Below, one piece after another: positions 19,900 through 28,443 of a DNA stretch of 64,000 nucleotides; the stretch's first letter is position 1; each line of letters opens with the position of its first letter. The DNA is taken from contig NZ_JACCHP010000010.1 in assembly GCF_016031625.1 (NCBI RefSeq), positions 124,001 through 188,000 on the forward strand, given 5' to 3'. The position numbers and the translations under genes are program-made. The DNA is from Bradyrhizobium agreste (GTDB lineage Bacteria > Pseudomonadota > Alphaproteobacteria > Rhizobiales > Xanthobacteraceae). The notes under the pieces are model-generated. The model was not told the DNA's origin, made no database searches, and saw nothing but the letters and a program-made list of their open reading frames with translations.

Positions 19900-21648
19900 C
19901 TACAGCTTGTAAGCCGTGCGGAAGCCGCCCCAGTGCCGGCCCTGCACGCGGATCGGCACGTCGATCTCGCGCATCATCACCGTGTTGCCGTTGCCCATGT
20001 CGCGCGCATAGCTCTGGATCAGGTAGGATCGCAGGTTGCGCGCGGCGGCGAGCCCGGCCGGGTCGTTGAAGATGCGCCGGTTGCGGCAGTTGGCCGTGTT
20101 CCAGGCGACGTCGCCCGGCCGCTGCGGATGCGAATAGATCTTGTTGTGCACCGGCAAGAAGCCGTTGCGGTCGACCATGGCGCAGAACGCCATCCGCGGC
20201 TCCCTCGCCAGAAAGGCTTCCTGGAACGGCGGCAAAGCGCGGTCGGCCCAGTCGAGATATCTGGTGCGGTACTGCTGCGGATTGGTGCCGGCGATTTCCA
20301 CGTAGTCGGTGTCGAAGAGGTCATCGATCTTGACCTCGCCGCGCGCAACCGCCTGCTCGAATATCTTCGTCAGCGCATTGCCCGCTTCCATGGCGCGGGT
20401 GACGAACTCGGTGTTCTCCTCGTGGATCGACCAGAGCTTGTCCTCGATCTTCTCGTTGAGCGCGGCGGTGGTGCCGATGAATCGCGCGCGGGCGCCGGCC
20501 TTGGATTGCTCGACCACGCGCAGGCGGCAGGCGCCGATGTCCTCTAAGGTGCCGTCGATCGTCGCTTGCGTTGCCAGCCGGCTTGCATCCGCGCCGCCGA
20601 TCAGCACGCCCTCCATCGCGATTTCATAGACCGGCATCACGCCGCGCGCGGTCTCGAATTTGAGGTGGCAGGGCAGCCGCTCGGTCTTGCGGCGGTCGTC
20701 GTGCTCGCTTTGGCGCAGCAGCACCGCGCAACGCGATTTCAGCTTCTGGGCGAAGGTGGTGACGGCCTTGCCGGCGCTGGCGACGCTCTCGCCATGGGTC
20801 TCGGCCGCCTTGGTCGCCGCGTCGATCTCGGCCGCGCTCTCGCCGACCGAGACGATGAACTCCGAGGCGCTGGCGGCATTGCCGGAGACTTCGCTGGTCG
20901 TGGCATTCTGCTCGGCGACCGCGCCGTTGACGGTGTCGAACACCGGGCGGATCGCCTCGATCGCCTGCGAGATGCGGTGCACCGCCTCCGCCGAGCCGGC
21001 GGCGTCGCGCTGCAATGCGTCGATCTTCTTCGTGATTTCCTCGGTCGCGCTCTGGGTCTGCACCGCGAGCGCCTTGACCTCGGTGGCGACGACGGCAAAG
21101 CCTTTTCCAGCCTCGCCCGCGCGCGCGGCCTCGATGGTCGAGTTGAGCGCGAGCAGCGTGGTCTGCCGCGCGATCTGCGCGATCAGATTGACGACGTTGC
21201 CGATGGCGGCGGAGGATTCGCGCAGGCGGTCGACATTGGCGCGGGCTTCCTGCGCGGCGGCGCTGGCCGCGTCGGCGAGCTTACCGGCCTCGCGGACCTG
21301 CGCGCCGATGCCTTGCGCGGATTGGGTGAACTTGTCGGCGGCATGGGCGAAGGTGGAGGCGGTGGATTGCGCCGCATTGGTGCGGCCGGTCAAGGCGTCG
21401 GTGCGGTCGCGAATGGCGGCGAGGGTCGCCGCGGTCGCTTCGGCTCCGCCGGCAACGGAATTGGCGGCGCGCTCAAGCTGGCGGATCATGGCGCCGAGCT
21501 CGAGTTCCAGCAATTCCAGGATTTCCCGGGCCGAATCACCTTCGGCGGCCGGGACGGGTGCGGCCGGGGCCGCCGGCTGCGCAGCCTTCGGGGCTGGCGC
21601 CGGCGCGGCCGTGTCCGGCAGACGCTTCCGAAATAGTCCGAACGCCAT
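19900..21648 (-). CDS. Soluble methyl-accepting chemotaxis protein with PilZ-like and C-terminal sensor domains
   Basis: 582 residues from ATG 21648 (MAFGLFRKRLPDTAAP). No transmembrane helix. After an Ala/Pro-rich linker (10-38), the signalling domain spans about 45-305, with the conserved hairpin tip LLALNSTIEAARAGEAGKGF at 165-184 that contacts CheA/CheW. A region at 319-395 begins DRRKTERLPC with R320 and R324 in the R-x3-R spacing of PilZ c-di-GMP binding; the second PilZ motif is degenerate (YEIAMEGVLIGG). The C-terminal domain (405-582) has VDRNGFLPVHN, NRRIFNDPAG and IRVQGRHWGGFRTAY, resembling a cytosolic sensor seen in other alphaproteobacterial receptors. So sensing is placed after, not before, the signalling helix. 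PilZ assignment is tentative. Confidence 0.85.
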   Translation of the reverse strand: MAFGLFRKRLPDTAAPAPAPKAAQPAAPAAPVPAAEGDSAREILELLELELGAMIRQLERAANSVAGGAEATAATLAAIRDRTDALTGRTNAAQSTASTFAHAADKFTQSAQGIGAQVREAGKLADAASAAAQEARANVDRLRESSAAIGNVVNLIAQIARQTTLLALNSTIEAARAGEAGKGFAVVATEVKALAVQTQSATEEITKKIDALQRDAAGSAEAVHRISQAIEAIRPVFDTVNGAVAEQNATTSEVSGNAASASEFIVSVGESAAEIDAATKAAETHGESVASAGKAVTTFAQKLKSRCAVLLRQSEHDDRRKTERLPCHLKFETARGVMPVYEIAMEGVLIGGADASRLATQATIDGTLEDIGACRLRVVEQSKAGARARFIGTTAALNEKIEDKLWSIHEENTEFVTRAMEAGNALTKIFEQAVARGEVKIDDLFDTDYVEIAGTNPQQYRTRYLDWADRALPPFQEAFLAREPRMAFCAMVDRNGFLPVHNKIYSHPQRPGDVAWNTANCRNRRIFNDPAGLAAARNLRSYLIQSYARDMGNGNTVMMREIDVPIRVQGRHWGGFRTAYKL

Positions 21649-21852
21649 CAGGTCTCTCTTGTCGGGGGACGGTCGGTTGCTATTTTCGCAAGTCGGAATG
21701 AAATCAGGGTTAACGGTGCCCGACATTTGGGCAGGAGCGACTACGCTGCTGCCTCAGGATCGGGGGAGCCCCTTTCATTCCGGTGGGTTGGCGGCCTATA
21801 AGGCCGCCCATCCTACGCTTACCCTTGGCTGACGACCCTCAAGAGACCACGC

Positions 21853-22599
21853 ATGGCCGGACATTCCCAATTCAAGAACATCATGCACCGCAAGGGGCGG
21901 CAGGATGCCCAGAAGTCGAAGATCTTCGGCAAGCTGGCGCGTGAAATCACCGTCGCCGCCAAGCTGGGCACCCCCGACCCCGCCATGAACCCGCGCCTGC
22001 GTGCCGCCGTCATTGCGGCGCGGCAGGAGAACATGCCGAAGGACAATATCGAGCGCGCCATCAAGAAGGCGATCGGCAGCGACGGCGAGAACTATGACGA
22101 GATCCGCTACGAGGGCTACGGCCCCGGCGGTGTTGCCGTCATCGTCGAGGCGCTGACCGACAACCGCAACCGTGCCGCCTCCGACATCCGCTCCTTCTTC
22201 ACTAAGTCCGGCGGCAATCTCGGCGAAACCGGCTCGGTCTCCTTCATGTTCGACCGCACCGGCATCATCGAATATGACCGCAGCGTCGCCTCCGACGACG
22301 CGGTGCTGGACGCCGCAATCGAGGCCGGTGCCGACGATGTGGTCTCAGGCGAGAACGGTCACGAGATCTACGCCTCGACCGAGAGCTATCGCGACGTCGC
22401 CAAGGCGCTGGAAGCCAAGTTCGGCGAGCCGCGCAAGGCCGCGCTGATCTGGAAGCCGCAGAACACGGTTACTGTCGACGACGAGACCGGCGAGAAGCTC
22501 TTGAAGTTGATGGACCTGCTCAACGAGCACGACGACGTCCAGAACGTCTACGCCAATTTCGAGGTCTCGGACGCGCTGATGGCGAAGATGGGCGGGTAG
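21853..22599 (+). CDS. yebC: YebC/PmpR-family transcriptional/translational regulator
   Basis: 248 residues, full length, starting MAGHSQFKNIMHRKGRQDAQ. Family blocks: FGKLAREITVAAKLGTPDPA, ARQENMPKDNIERAIKKA, YEGYGPGGVAVIVEALTDN, NRAASDIRSFFTKSGGNLGE and VSFMFDRTGII. YebC proteins bind DNA in some species and, in others, aid ribosomes at polyproline stretches. The order yebC-ruvC-ruvA-ruvB is common in proteobacteria and is present here, interrupted only by repeats. A ccctcaagagacc segment lies upstream as a weak ribosome site. Confidence 0.95.
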   Translation: MAGHSQFKNIMHRKGRQDAQKSKIFGKLAREITVAAKLGTPDPAMNPRLRAAVIAARQENMPKDNIERAIKKAIGSDGENYDEIRYEGYGPGGVAVIVEALTDNRNRAASDIRSFFTKSGGNLGETGSVSFMFDRTGIIEYDRSVASDDAVLDAAIEAGADDVVSGENGHEIYASTESYRDVAKALEAKFGEPRKAALIWKPQNTVTVDDETGEKLLKLMDLLNEHDDVQNVYANFEVSDALMAKMGG

Positions 22600-22609
22600 G
22601 ATCTTTTGT

Positions 22610-22765
22610 GTCCCGGACGCGCTGCAGCGTCCCCGGCGATGCGAAGCATCGTCCGGTACGCTGCTGCGCAGAGCCGGGACCCATGGTTCTCTCAGCATCG
22701 GTCGCAAAATGGGCCCCGGTTCAGCGGCGCACCGCTTCGCGCTGCGTCGCGCCCCGGGGCACGAG
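22610..22765. repeat. GC-rich palindromic repeat, 'gtcccgg...cagagccgggaccca' family (second copy)
   Basis: Begins gtcccggacgcgctgc, contains cagagccgggacccat, and ends gccccggggcacgag. It shares architecture and sequence with 13065-13190. It fills most of the 236-base gap between yebC and ruvC, and the ruvC promoter or leader would have to lie in its last part or in 22766-22835. Confidence 0.8.
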
Positions 22766-22835
22766 ACCGCCTTTCCCCTGTTACTTCCGTTCTGTTTCTG
22801 TTTCCCCCGCGGCGGCCAGCCGCTATCACTGGCCC

Positions 22836-23363
22836 ATGACTGCGCTCCCGATTCGTGGCCCCGTTCGCATCATCGGCATCGACCCCGGCCTGCGCCGCAC
22901 CGGCTGGGGCGTGATCGAGGCCGAGGGCAACCGCCTGACCTACGTCGCCTGCGGCTCGGTGGAACCGCCCGACGATTTGCCGCTGTCGAGCCGGCTGCTC
23001 GCGATCCATGAAGGCCTCGCTTCCGTCTTGTCCGCTCACCGGCCGGTGGAAGCTGCGGTCGAGCAGACCTTCGTCAACAAGGACGGCGTTGCGACGCTGA
23101 AGCTCGGCCAGGCCCGCGGCGTCGCCATGCTGGCGCCCGCAATGTTCGGCATCTCTGTCGCCGAGTATGCGCCGAACCAGGTCAAGAAGACCGTGGTCGG
23201 CGCCGGCCACGCCGACAAGCAACAGATCGCGATGATGCTGAAGATCTTGCTGCCGAAGGCCGAGCCGCCGTCCGCGGACGCCGCCGACGCGCTCGCCATC
23301 GCCATCACCCACGCCCATCACCGCCAGAGCACGGCGCTCCGGCTGAAGGTGGCGAACCTCTAA
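22836..23363 (+). CDS. ruvC: Crossover junction endodeoxyribonuclease RuvC
   Basis: 175 residues from ATG 22836. The RNase-H-fold catalytic residues are recognisable: RIIGIDPGLRRTGWGVIE (first Asp), VEQTFVNKDGVATLKLGQAR (Glu), and PPSADAADALAIAITHAHH (last acidic pair). RuvC cuts Holliday junctions during recombinational repair with RuvAB. Upstream open frame through the repeat was rejected as start. It is followed, after a 240-base repeat-containing gap, by ruvA and ruvB. Confidence 0.96.
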   Translation: MTALPIRGPVRIIGIDPGLRRTGWGVIEAEGNRLTYVACGSVEPPDDLPLSSRLLAIHEGLASVLSAHRPVEAAVEQTFVNKDGVATLKLGQARGVAMLAPAMFGISVAEYAPNQVKKTVVGAGHADKQQIAMMLKILLPKAEPPSADAADALAIAITHAHHRQSTALRLKVANL

Positions 23364-23403
23364 TGCGCGTTGCGAGGCACAGATGAGCCGCATGGACGGT
23401 GCG

Positions 23404-23560
23404 CTCCCTCCCCCCTTGTGGGGGAGGGGTGGGGAGAGGGGTAGCCGCGGCGGCGGTGTCGCCGTCGTTGGTGATCTGCGCACGCCATCCTCGCGGCTTC
23501 GAGAGAGCCCCCGTGTGGCACCCCCCTCCCTGACCCTCCCCCACAACGGGGGAGGGAACG
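23404..23560. repeat. Palindromic intergenic repeat (ctccctccccccttgtgggg family)
   Basis: The left arm ctccctccccccttgtgggg with ggaggggtgggg is mirrored by ccctgaccctcccccacaac and gggggagggaa at the right. It separates ruvC from ruvA, genes that are usually contiguous, and could act as a processing or attenuation point. Inner sequence is not coding. Confidence 0.8.
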
Positions 23561-23603
23561 GACCCGGTTTGCCGTGCGTCCTTCAGGCAGTGGGTGCGCA
23601 GCG

Positions 23604-24221
23604 ATGATCGGCAAGCTCAAGGGCCTGATCGATTCCTACGGCGAGGATTTCGTCATCCTCGACGTCGGCGGCGTCGGCTATCAGGTGCATTGCTCTTCGC
23701 GCACCTTGCAGCATCTGCCCTCGCCGGGCGAGGCGGCCGTGCTGTCGATCGAGACCTATGTCCGCGAGGACCAGATCAAGCTGTTCGGCTTCCGCACCGA
23801 TCAGGAGCGCGAATGGTTTCGCCTGCTTCAGACCGTGCAGGGCGTCGGCGCCAAGGTCGCGCTGGCCGTGCTCGGCACGCTGCAGCCTTCCGATCTCGCC
23901 AATGCGATTGCGCTGCGCGACAAGGCCGCGGTGGCGCGCACGCCCGGCGTCGGCCCCAAGGTCGCCGAGCGCATCGTCACCGAATTGAAGGACAAGGCGC
24001 CGGCCTTCGCCAATGTCGATCCCGCCGTCGTGCATCTTGCCGGCGCCGTCGACGACCAGCGCGCCCCGCGGCCCGTAGCGGATGCGATCTCCGCCCTGGT
24101 CAATCTCGGCTACGGCCAGCCGCAGGCCGCCGCGGCGATTGCCTCGGCTTCGCGCAGCGCCGGTGAGGGCGCCGAGACGGCGCAGCTGATCCGGCTCGGC
24201 CTGAAGGAGCTGGCGAAGTGA
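23604..24221 (+). CDS. ruvA: Holliday junction branch migration protein RuvA
   Basis: 205 residues from ATG 23604 (MIGKLKGLIDSYGEDFVILD). Domain I is an OB fold with GGVGYQVHCSSRTL and IETYVREDQIKLFGF. Domain II has helix-hairpin-helix motifs (QTVQGVGAKVALAVLG and ARTPGVGPKVAERIVTELKD). Domain III near the C-terminus (VADAISALVNLGYGQPQAAA) binds RuvB. It forms a tetramer on four-way junctions and loads the RuvB motor. Its stop overlaps the ruvB GTG start by 4 bases. Confidence 0.96.
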   Translation: MIGKLKGLIDSYGEDFVILDVGGVGYQVHCSSRTLQHLPSPGEAAVLSIETYVREDQIKLFGFRTDQEREWFRLLQTVQGVGAKVALAVLGTLQPSDLANAIALRDKAAVARTPGVGPKVAERIVTELKDKAPAFANVDPAVVHLAGAVDDQRAPRPVADAISALVNLGYGQPQAAAAIASASRSAGEGAETAQLIRLGLKELAK

Positions 24222-25273
24222 GCGATCCCAAAGCCAGCCGCATGGTCTCGCCCGAGCGCCGCAGCGATGATGTCGGCGACACCGCGCTGCGGCCGCAATC
24301 GCTGTCCGACTTCGTCGGCCAGCAGCAGGCGCGCAAGAACCTCTCGATCTTCATCGAGGCGGCGCGCAAGCGCGGCGAGGCGCTGGATCACGTGCTGTTC
24401 GTAGGTCCCCCGGGGCTCGGCAAGACCACGCTGGCGCAGATCGTGGCGAAAGAGCTCGGCGTCGGCTTTCGCGCCACGTCAGGCCCGGTGATCGCCAAGG
24501 CCGGCGATCTCGCGGCGCTGCTCACCAATCTCGAGGAGCGCGACGTGCTCTTCATCGACGAGATCCATCGCCTCAGCCCGGCGGTGGAAGAGGTGCTCTA
24601 TCCCGCGATGGAGGACTTTCAGCTTGACCTCATCATCGGCGAGGGCCCGGCGGCGCGTTCGGTCAAGATCGAGCTGTCGAAATTCACGCTCGTCGGCGCC
24701 ACCACGCGCGCTGGCCTGCTGACGAATCCCTTGCGCGACCGCTTCGGCATTCCGGTCCGGCTCAATTTCTACACGATCGAGGAATTGGAGAGCATCGTCA
24801 GTCGCGGCGCACGCGTGCTCAATGTCGGCATGAGCGCGGACGGCGCCAACGAGATCGCACGCCGCGCCCGCGGCACGCCCCGCATCGCCGGTCGTCTGCT
24901 CCGCCGTGTGCGCGATTTCGCCTCCGCGGCCGATGCCGACAAGATCGACCGTGAGATCGCCGACCACGCGCTGAGCGCGCTCGAGGTCGACGCCGCGGGG
25001 CTGGACGCGATGGATCGCCGCTATCTCTCGACCATCGCGCTCAACTATGGCGGCGGCCCGGTCGGCGTCGAGACCATGGCTGCGGCCTTGTCGGAGCCGC
25101 GCGATGCCATCGAGGACATCATCGAGCCCTATCTGATCCAGTGCGGCTATCTCCAGCGCACGCCGCGCGGCCGCCTGCTGACCTCGCACGCCTTCCGCCA
25201 TCTCGGTCTCGCCGAGCCCTCGCGCGATGCGGCGGCGCAGTTCGGCCTGTTTGGCACGGACGGCGACGAGTGA
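24218..25273 (+). CDS. ruvB: Holliday junction branch migration DNA helicase RuvB
   Basis: 351 residues with a GTG start overlapping the ruvA stop. AAA+ motifs: Walker A VGPPGLGKTTLAQIVAKEL (about 68-86), Walker B VLFIDEIHRLSPAVEE, sensor 1 LVGATTRAGLLTNPLRDRFG and the Arg-finger region. The C-terminal winged helix includes EPYLIQCGYLQRTPRGR. It drives branch migration as two hexamers flanking RuvA. Ends LFGTDGDE. Confidence 0.97.
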   Translation: MSDPKASRMVSPERRSDDVGDTALRPQSLSDFVGQQQARKNLSIFIEAARKRGEALDHVLFVGPPGLGKTTLAQIVAKELGVGFRATSGPVIAKAGDLAALLTNLEERDVLFIDEIHRLSPAVEEVLYPAMEDFQLDLIIGEGPAARSVKIELSKFTLVGATTRAGLLTNPLRDRFGIPVRLNFYTIEELESIVSRGARVLNVGMSADGANEIARRARGTPRIAGRLLRRVRDFASAADADKIDREIADHALSALEVDAAGLDAMDRRYLSTIALNYGGGPVGVETMAAALSEPRDAIEDIIEPYLIQCGYLQRTPRGRLLTSHAFRHLGLAEPSRDAAAQFGLFGTDGDE

Positions 25274-25321
25274 TCTGCTGAAACGTTCGCCGTTCCGGCT
25301 TTGATGAATTTCCGTTAACCT

Positions 25322-25340
25322 CGTGCAGACGATCTGCACG
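25322..25340. other. Perfect 8-bp inverted repeat between ruvB and phosphoesterase gene
   Basis: The arms cgtgcaga and tctgcacg flank a 3-base loop (cga). It lies 48 bases after the ruvB stop and 62 bases before the next start. There is no T tract, so it is not a typical intrinsic terminator; it may be an operator or an RNA-end hairpin. Confidence 0.45.
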
Positions 25341-25402
25341 AACACACCCCAATTCCGCTCCAATCGGATATCATCAAGACGCCGCATCATCATCGGGCTT
25401 CC

Positions 25403-26323
25403 ATGATCACGCGCCGTCATCTCATCCGTTCCATCGGCGGCCTGTCCGCCCTCGGCGTCTCGACCGCAGCCTATGGCGTCGGTGTCGAGCCGGTGCTGCG
25501 CCTCCGCGTCACGCGCTATCATCCGATGCCGCGGCAGTGGCCGGCGGATTTTCCGCTGAAGATTGCTGCCATCGCCGACATCCATGCCTGCGATCCCTGG
25601 ATGTCGTTGGAGCGCATCGAGGGTATCGTCGACCGGACCAACGCGCTCAACCCCGATCTCATCGTGCTGCTCGGCGACTATGTCGCCGGCCTTCATCAGG
25701 TCACGCGCTTCATTCCGTCGCGCGAATGGGCAAGGGTGCTGGCGCGCCTGAAGGCGCCTCTCGGCGTCCATGCCGTCATGGGCAACCACGACTATTGGGA
25801 CGACAGGACCGTGCAGCGGGCAGGGCACGGGCCGACCATCGCGCATCGTGCGCTGGAGGCAGCCGGCATTCCAGTCTATGAGAACGACGTCGTGCGCCTT
25901 ACCAAGAATGGCCGGCCGTTCTGGCTCGCCGGGCTCGGCGATCAGCTCGCCTACCTGCCGGCGCAGCGCTTCCGGAGCATGGCGCACTTCGGCGCCGACG
26001 ATCTCGCGGGCACGCTGGCGAAGATCACCGACGATGCGCCAATCATCCTGCTCGCGCACGAGCCCAATATCGCCCCGCTCGTGCCTGCGCGCGTCGCGCT
26101 GCAACTGTCCGGCCATACCCATGGCGGTCAGGTTCGCCTGCTCGGCTGGTCGCCGGCGGTCTCGCCCAAGAACGGCCTGCGGCTCGCCTATGGTCACTTC
26201 CGCCTCAAATGCGATCTCATTGTCTCCGGCGGCCTCGGCTGCAGCATCATGCCGCTCCGTGTCGGCGTGCCGCCCGAGATCGTCGAGGTGACGCTGGGGC
26301 GGGCAGGGCTGGTTGTGTCCTAA
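25403..26323 (+). CDS. Tat-exported metallophosphoesterase (YaeI-like)
   Basis: 306 residues. The N-terminus MITRRHLIRSIGGLSALGVS carries a twin-arginine motif (TRRHLIR) and a hydrophobic stretch, suggesting Tat export or membrane anchoring with a folded metal site. Phosphoesterase motifs in order: IADIHACDPW, VLLGDYVAG, VMGNHDYWDD, ILLAHEPNIA and LSGHTHGGQVRL, all from the calcineurin-like family. Homologues such as YaeI act on UDP-diacylglucosamine or other phosphate esters in the envelope. The specific substrate is unknown. It lies downstream of ruvB and 68 bases ahead of ybgC. Confidence 0.9.
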   Translation: MITRRHLIRSIGGLSALGVSTAAYGVGVEPVLRLRVTRYHPMPRQWPADFPLKIAAIADIHACDPWMSLERIEGIVDRTNALNPDLIVLLGDYVAGLHQVTRFIPSREWARVLARLKAPLGVHAVMGNHDYWDDRTVQRAGHGPTIAHRALEAAGIPVYENDVVRLTKNGRPFWLAGLGDQLAYLPAQRFRSMAHFGADDLAGTLAKITDDAPIILLAHEPNIAPLVPARVALQLSGHTHGGQVRLLGWSPAVSPKNGLRLAYGHFRLKCDLIVSGGLGCSIMPLRVGVPPEIVEVTLGRAGLVVS

Positions 26324-26391
26324 CACGCTTGCGCGTCCGGCTGTTTTTGCGCAAAACGAGCCGGTTACCGACCAGCGAAGAGGCTCGCGAC

Positions 26392-26841
26392 GTGACAGCT
26401 CATCTCGACGGCGAGATCCGCGACGGCCGCCACCACATGCAGGTCCGCGTCTATTACGAGGACACGGATTTTTCCGGCATCGTCTATCATGCCAATTACC
26501 TGCGCTACATGGAGCGCGGACGCACCAATCATCTCAGGCTGATGGGCGCCGAGCAGCAGGTGCTGTTCGAGCAGACCGAGACGGACGGTGCGGGCTTTGC
26601 CTTTGTGGTGCGTTCGATGCATCTGGACTTCTTGAAGCCCGCGCGAATGGATGACGTGCTCGATGTCGTGACCTGGCCGGTCGCGGTGAAGGGAGCGTCC
26701 ATCATGCTGGCGCAGGAGGTGCGGCGCGGTGACGACGTGCTGGTGAAAGCCGAGGTCCGCGTTGCCTTCATCAGCGGCGGTCGCGCCCAGCCGATCCCGA
26801 AATCGATTCGCCAACTGATGAAGGCCGATCTGGTTTCGTGA
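26392..26841 (+). CDS. ybgC: Tol-Pal-associated acyl-CoA thioesterase YbgC
   Basis: 149 residues from a GTG at 26392, with gaagagg upstream; earlier in-frame residues do not resemble the family. Hotdog-fold signature: VRVYYEDTDFSGIVYHANYL, with the catalytic Asp in DTDFSG and YLRYMERGRTNHL, followed by FVVRSMHLDFLKPARMDD. YbgC hydrolyses short acyl-CoA or acyl-ACP thioesters and is usually the first gene of tolQRAB-pal. Here the expected tolQ does not follow; the next gene is an unrelated DUF1348 gene. Confidence 0.92.
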   Translation: MTAHLDGEIRDGRHHMQVRVYYEDTDFSGIVYHANYLRYMERGRTNHLRLMGAEQQVLFEQTETDGAGFAFVVRSMHLDFLKPARMDDVLDVVTWPVAVKGASIMLAQEVRRGDDVLVKAEVRVAFISGGRAQPIPKSIRQLMKADLVS

Positions 26842-26920
26842 TCCCTCGATAGCGGGTGGCCTATCGACTCTGCCGATTGCGACGATACATTCGCGGTCCT
26901 GATCAACCGATGAGGCCACC

Positions 26921-27388
26921 ATGTCGCGCCCGCCGCTTCCCCCCTTCACCCGCGAGACCGCCGCGCAAAAGGCCCGCATGGCCGAGGACGCCTGGAATTC
27001 ACGCGATCCGGTGCGGGTCTCGCTCGCCTATACCGAGGACAGCCGCTGGCGCAATCGTTCGGAAGTGTTTCAGGGCCGCGAGGCCATCGTCGCCTTCCTC
27101 ACCCGCAAATGGGAGAAGGAGCAGGACTATCGCCTGATCAAGGACCTTTGGGCCTTCGACGGCAATCGCATCGCCGTGCGCTTCCAATACGAATGGCACG
27201 ATGCAAGCGGCCAATGGTATCGCTCCTATGGCAATGAGCAATGGGAGTTCGACGAGCACGGCCTGATGAAGCGGCGGGAGGCGTCGATCAACGACATCGC
27301 CATTGCCGAGAAGGACCGCCGGTTTCACTGGGCGGCGCCGGGCCCGCGTCCGGCCGATGTGCCCGGATTAGGAAGCGACCCGTTCTGA
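26921..27388 (+). CDS. DUF1348 / NTF2-like (SnoaL fold) protein
   Basis: 155 residues, MSRPPLPPFTRETAAQKARM at the start. Family features: KARMAEDAWNSRDPVRVSLA, YTEDSRWRNRSEVFQGREAI and YEWHDASGQWYRSYGNEQWE. DUF1348 proteins adopt the NTF2/SnoaL cone fold that often binds small hydrophobic ligands or acts as an isomerase or hydrolase. No catalytic function is established. Its end overlaps the convergent small membrane gene by 21 bases. Confidence 0.88.
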   Translation: MSRPPLPPFTRETAAQKARMAEDAWNSRDPVRVSLAYTEDSRWRNRSEVFQGREAIVAFLTRKWEKEQDYRLIKDLWAFDGNRIAVRFQYEWHDASGQWYRSYGNEQWEFDEHGLMKRREASINDIAIAEKDRRFHWAAPGPRPADVPGLGSDPF

Positions 27389-27604
27389 GTATCTAACCGC
27401 CTCACTGCTCTTGGCTCTCGCTTTTGGGAAGTCCTCCCAGAGCCACATGCAGCCTAGCGCCGTCACGAAGCCGGCGGCCATTAACATCCAGCCCTTCCAT
27501 GCAAGCGCGAAGAACATGAGATATATTAGGGCCCCCAGCCCTACGACGGTCAGGGCGAGTGCAAACATCAGGCTTATCGTGCGACGAATCGGGCTCATTC
27601 CCAT
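27368..27604 (-). CDS. Small hypothetical membrane protein
   Basis: 78 residues, starting MGMSPIRRTISLMFALALTV. Two transmembrane helices are evident, about residues 8-32 (LMFALALTVVGLGALIYLMF) and 38-56 (WMLMAAGFVTALGCMWLW), with a charged C-terminus (PKARAKSSEAVRYSER). It converges on and slightly overlaps the DUF1348 gene. No family recognised. The consistent membrane topology makes it more likely real than a chance frame. Confidence 0.6.
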   Translation of the reverse strand: MGMSPIRRTISLMFALALTVVGLGALIYLMFFALAWKGWMLMAAGFVTALGCMWLWEDFPKARAKSSEAVRYSERVAS

Positions 27605-27679
27605 CCAGCCTTAAGCGTCCAGAAGACAATTATGCCCCATCAATGAGGACACTCAAGGGGAGAGCTATGAAGTGTGCAA

Positions 27680-28393
27680 CTAAGGCGCCGCGCGCCTCGC
27701 CAGAAATCGCGCAATCGCCCCGCCGAGCTTCGCATTGTCCATTGGCTCGGCCAGTGACGCCCTTGCTGTGGCAACGACAGCCTCCGGCGCCTTGCCGTCG
27801 CGCAGATCGCAGCACACTTGCGCAAATCCGACGTCGAATTCCGGATGCGGCTGCACGGTCAGCGTCGCGCCGTTGGCGTAGAGCAGACCGGCATGCGGGG
27901 TGAACTCGGAGGAGAGGATCGTCAGCGCATCGCTTGGCGGCTCGATCACCTGGTCCTGATGCGAGGCGGCGACCGCAACCGCTTCACCGTCGATGACGCC
28001 GTTCTCCGGCAGCACCTGATAGACATGCCGGCCGATGCCCCAGCCTTGCTCCGACTTGCGCACGGTGCCGCCGAGCGCCTGCGCGATCAGCTGGTGGCCG
28101 AAGCAGACACCGACCATCGGCGTCTTGTTGGCATAAGCCATCCGCACGAAATCTTCCAGCGGCGCGATCCAGTCGAGCCCGTCATAGACGCCGGCCGCCG
28201 CGCCGGTGATCAGGACGGCCTCGAGCTTGCTCGGATCGGGAAGCGCATCGCCACTGGGGATGCTGACGACCTCGATCGTCGCGGCCGGATCCTCGGCGCG
28301 GATCATGCGCGCGAACATGTCCGGAAATGAACCGTGGCGCTCGCGGTGTTTTTGCGGCACCTCTCCGGTCTCGATGATGGTGATGCGTGCCAT
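27680..28393 (-). CDS. Class I glutamine amidotransferase (GMP-synthase-like GATase domain)
   Basis: 237 residues from ATG 28393 (MARITIIETGEVPQKHRERH). The nucleophile elbow TPMVGVCFGHQLIAQALGG carries the catalytic Cys near residue 89; the His-Glu pair is in VQPHPEFDVG. Related stand-alone enzymes hydrolyse gamma-glutamyl bonds (for example PuuD in putrescine degradation) or supply ammonia. It is 50 bases downstream of the LysR gene on the same strand, and both face the ABC/oxidase operon. Together with a polyamine-type transporter this suggests work on a gamma-glutamyl or amine compound, but that is inference. Confidence 0.85.
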   Translation of the reverse strand: MARITIIETGEVPQKHRERHGSFPDMFARMIRAEDPAATIEVVSIPSGDALPDPSKLEAVLITGAAAGVYDGLDWIAPLEDFVRMAYANKTPMVGVCFGHQLIAQALGGTVRKSEQGWGIGRHVYQVLPENGVIDGEAVAVAASHQDQVIEPPSDALTILSSEFTPHAGLLYANGATLTVQPHPEFDVGFAQVCCDLRDGKAPEAVVATARASLAEPMDNAKLGGAIARFLARRAAP

Positions 28394-28443
28394 GGGCCCT
28401 GCTTCGGTTGCGTCGCCATAACACTGCGGCAATGGCGTCGGCG

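Noticed and set aside
22789..22803. Possible LexA box upstream of ruvC (gttc-N7-gttt)
   Set aside because: It matches only seven of eight fixed positions of the alphaproteobacterial GTTC-N7-GTTC motif, in a pyrimidine-rich stretch where such matches arise easily.
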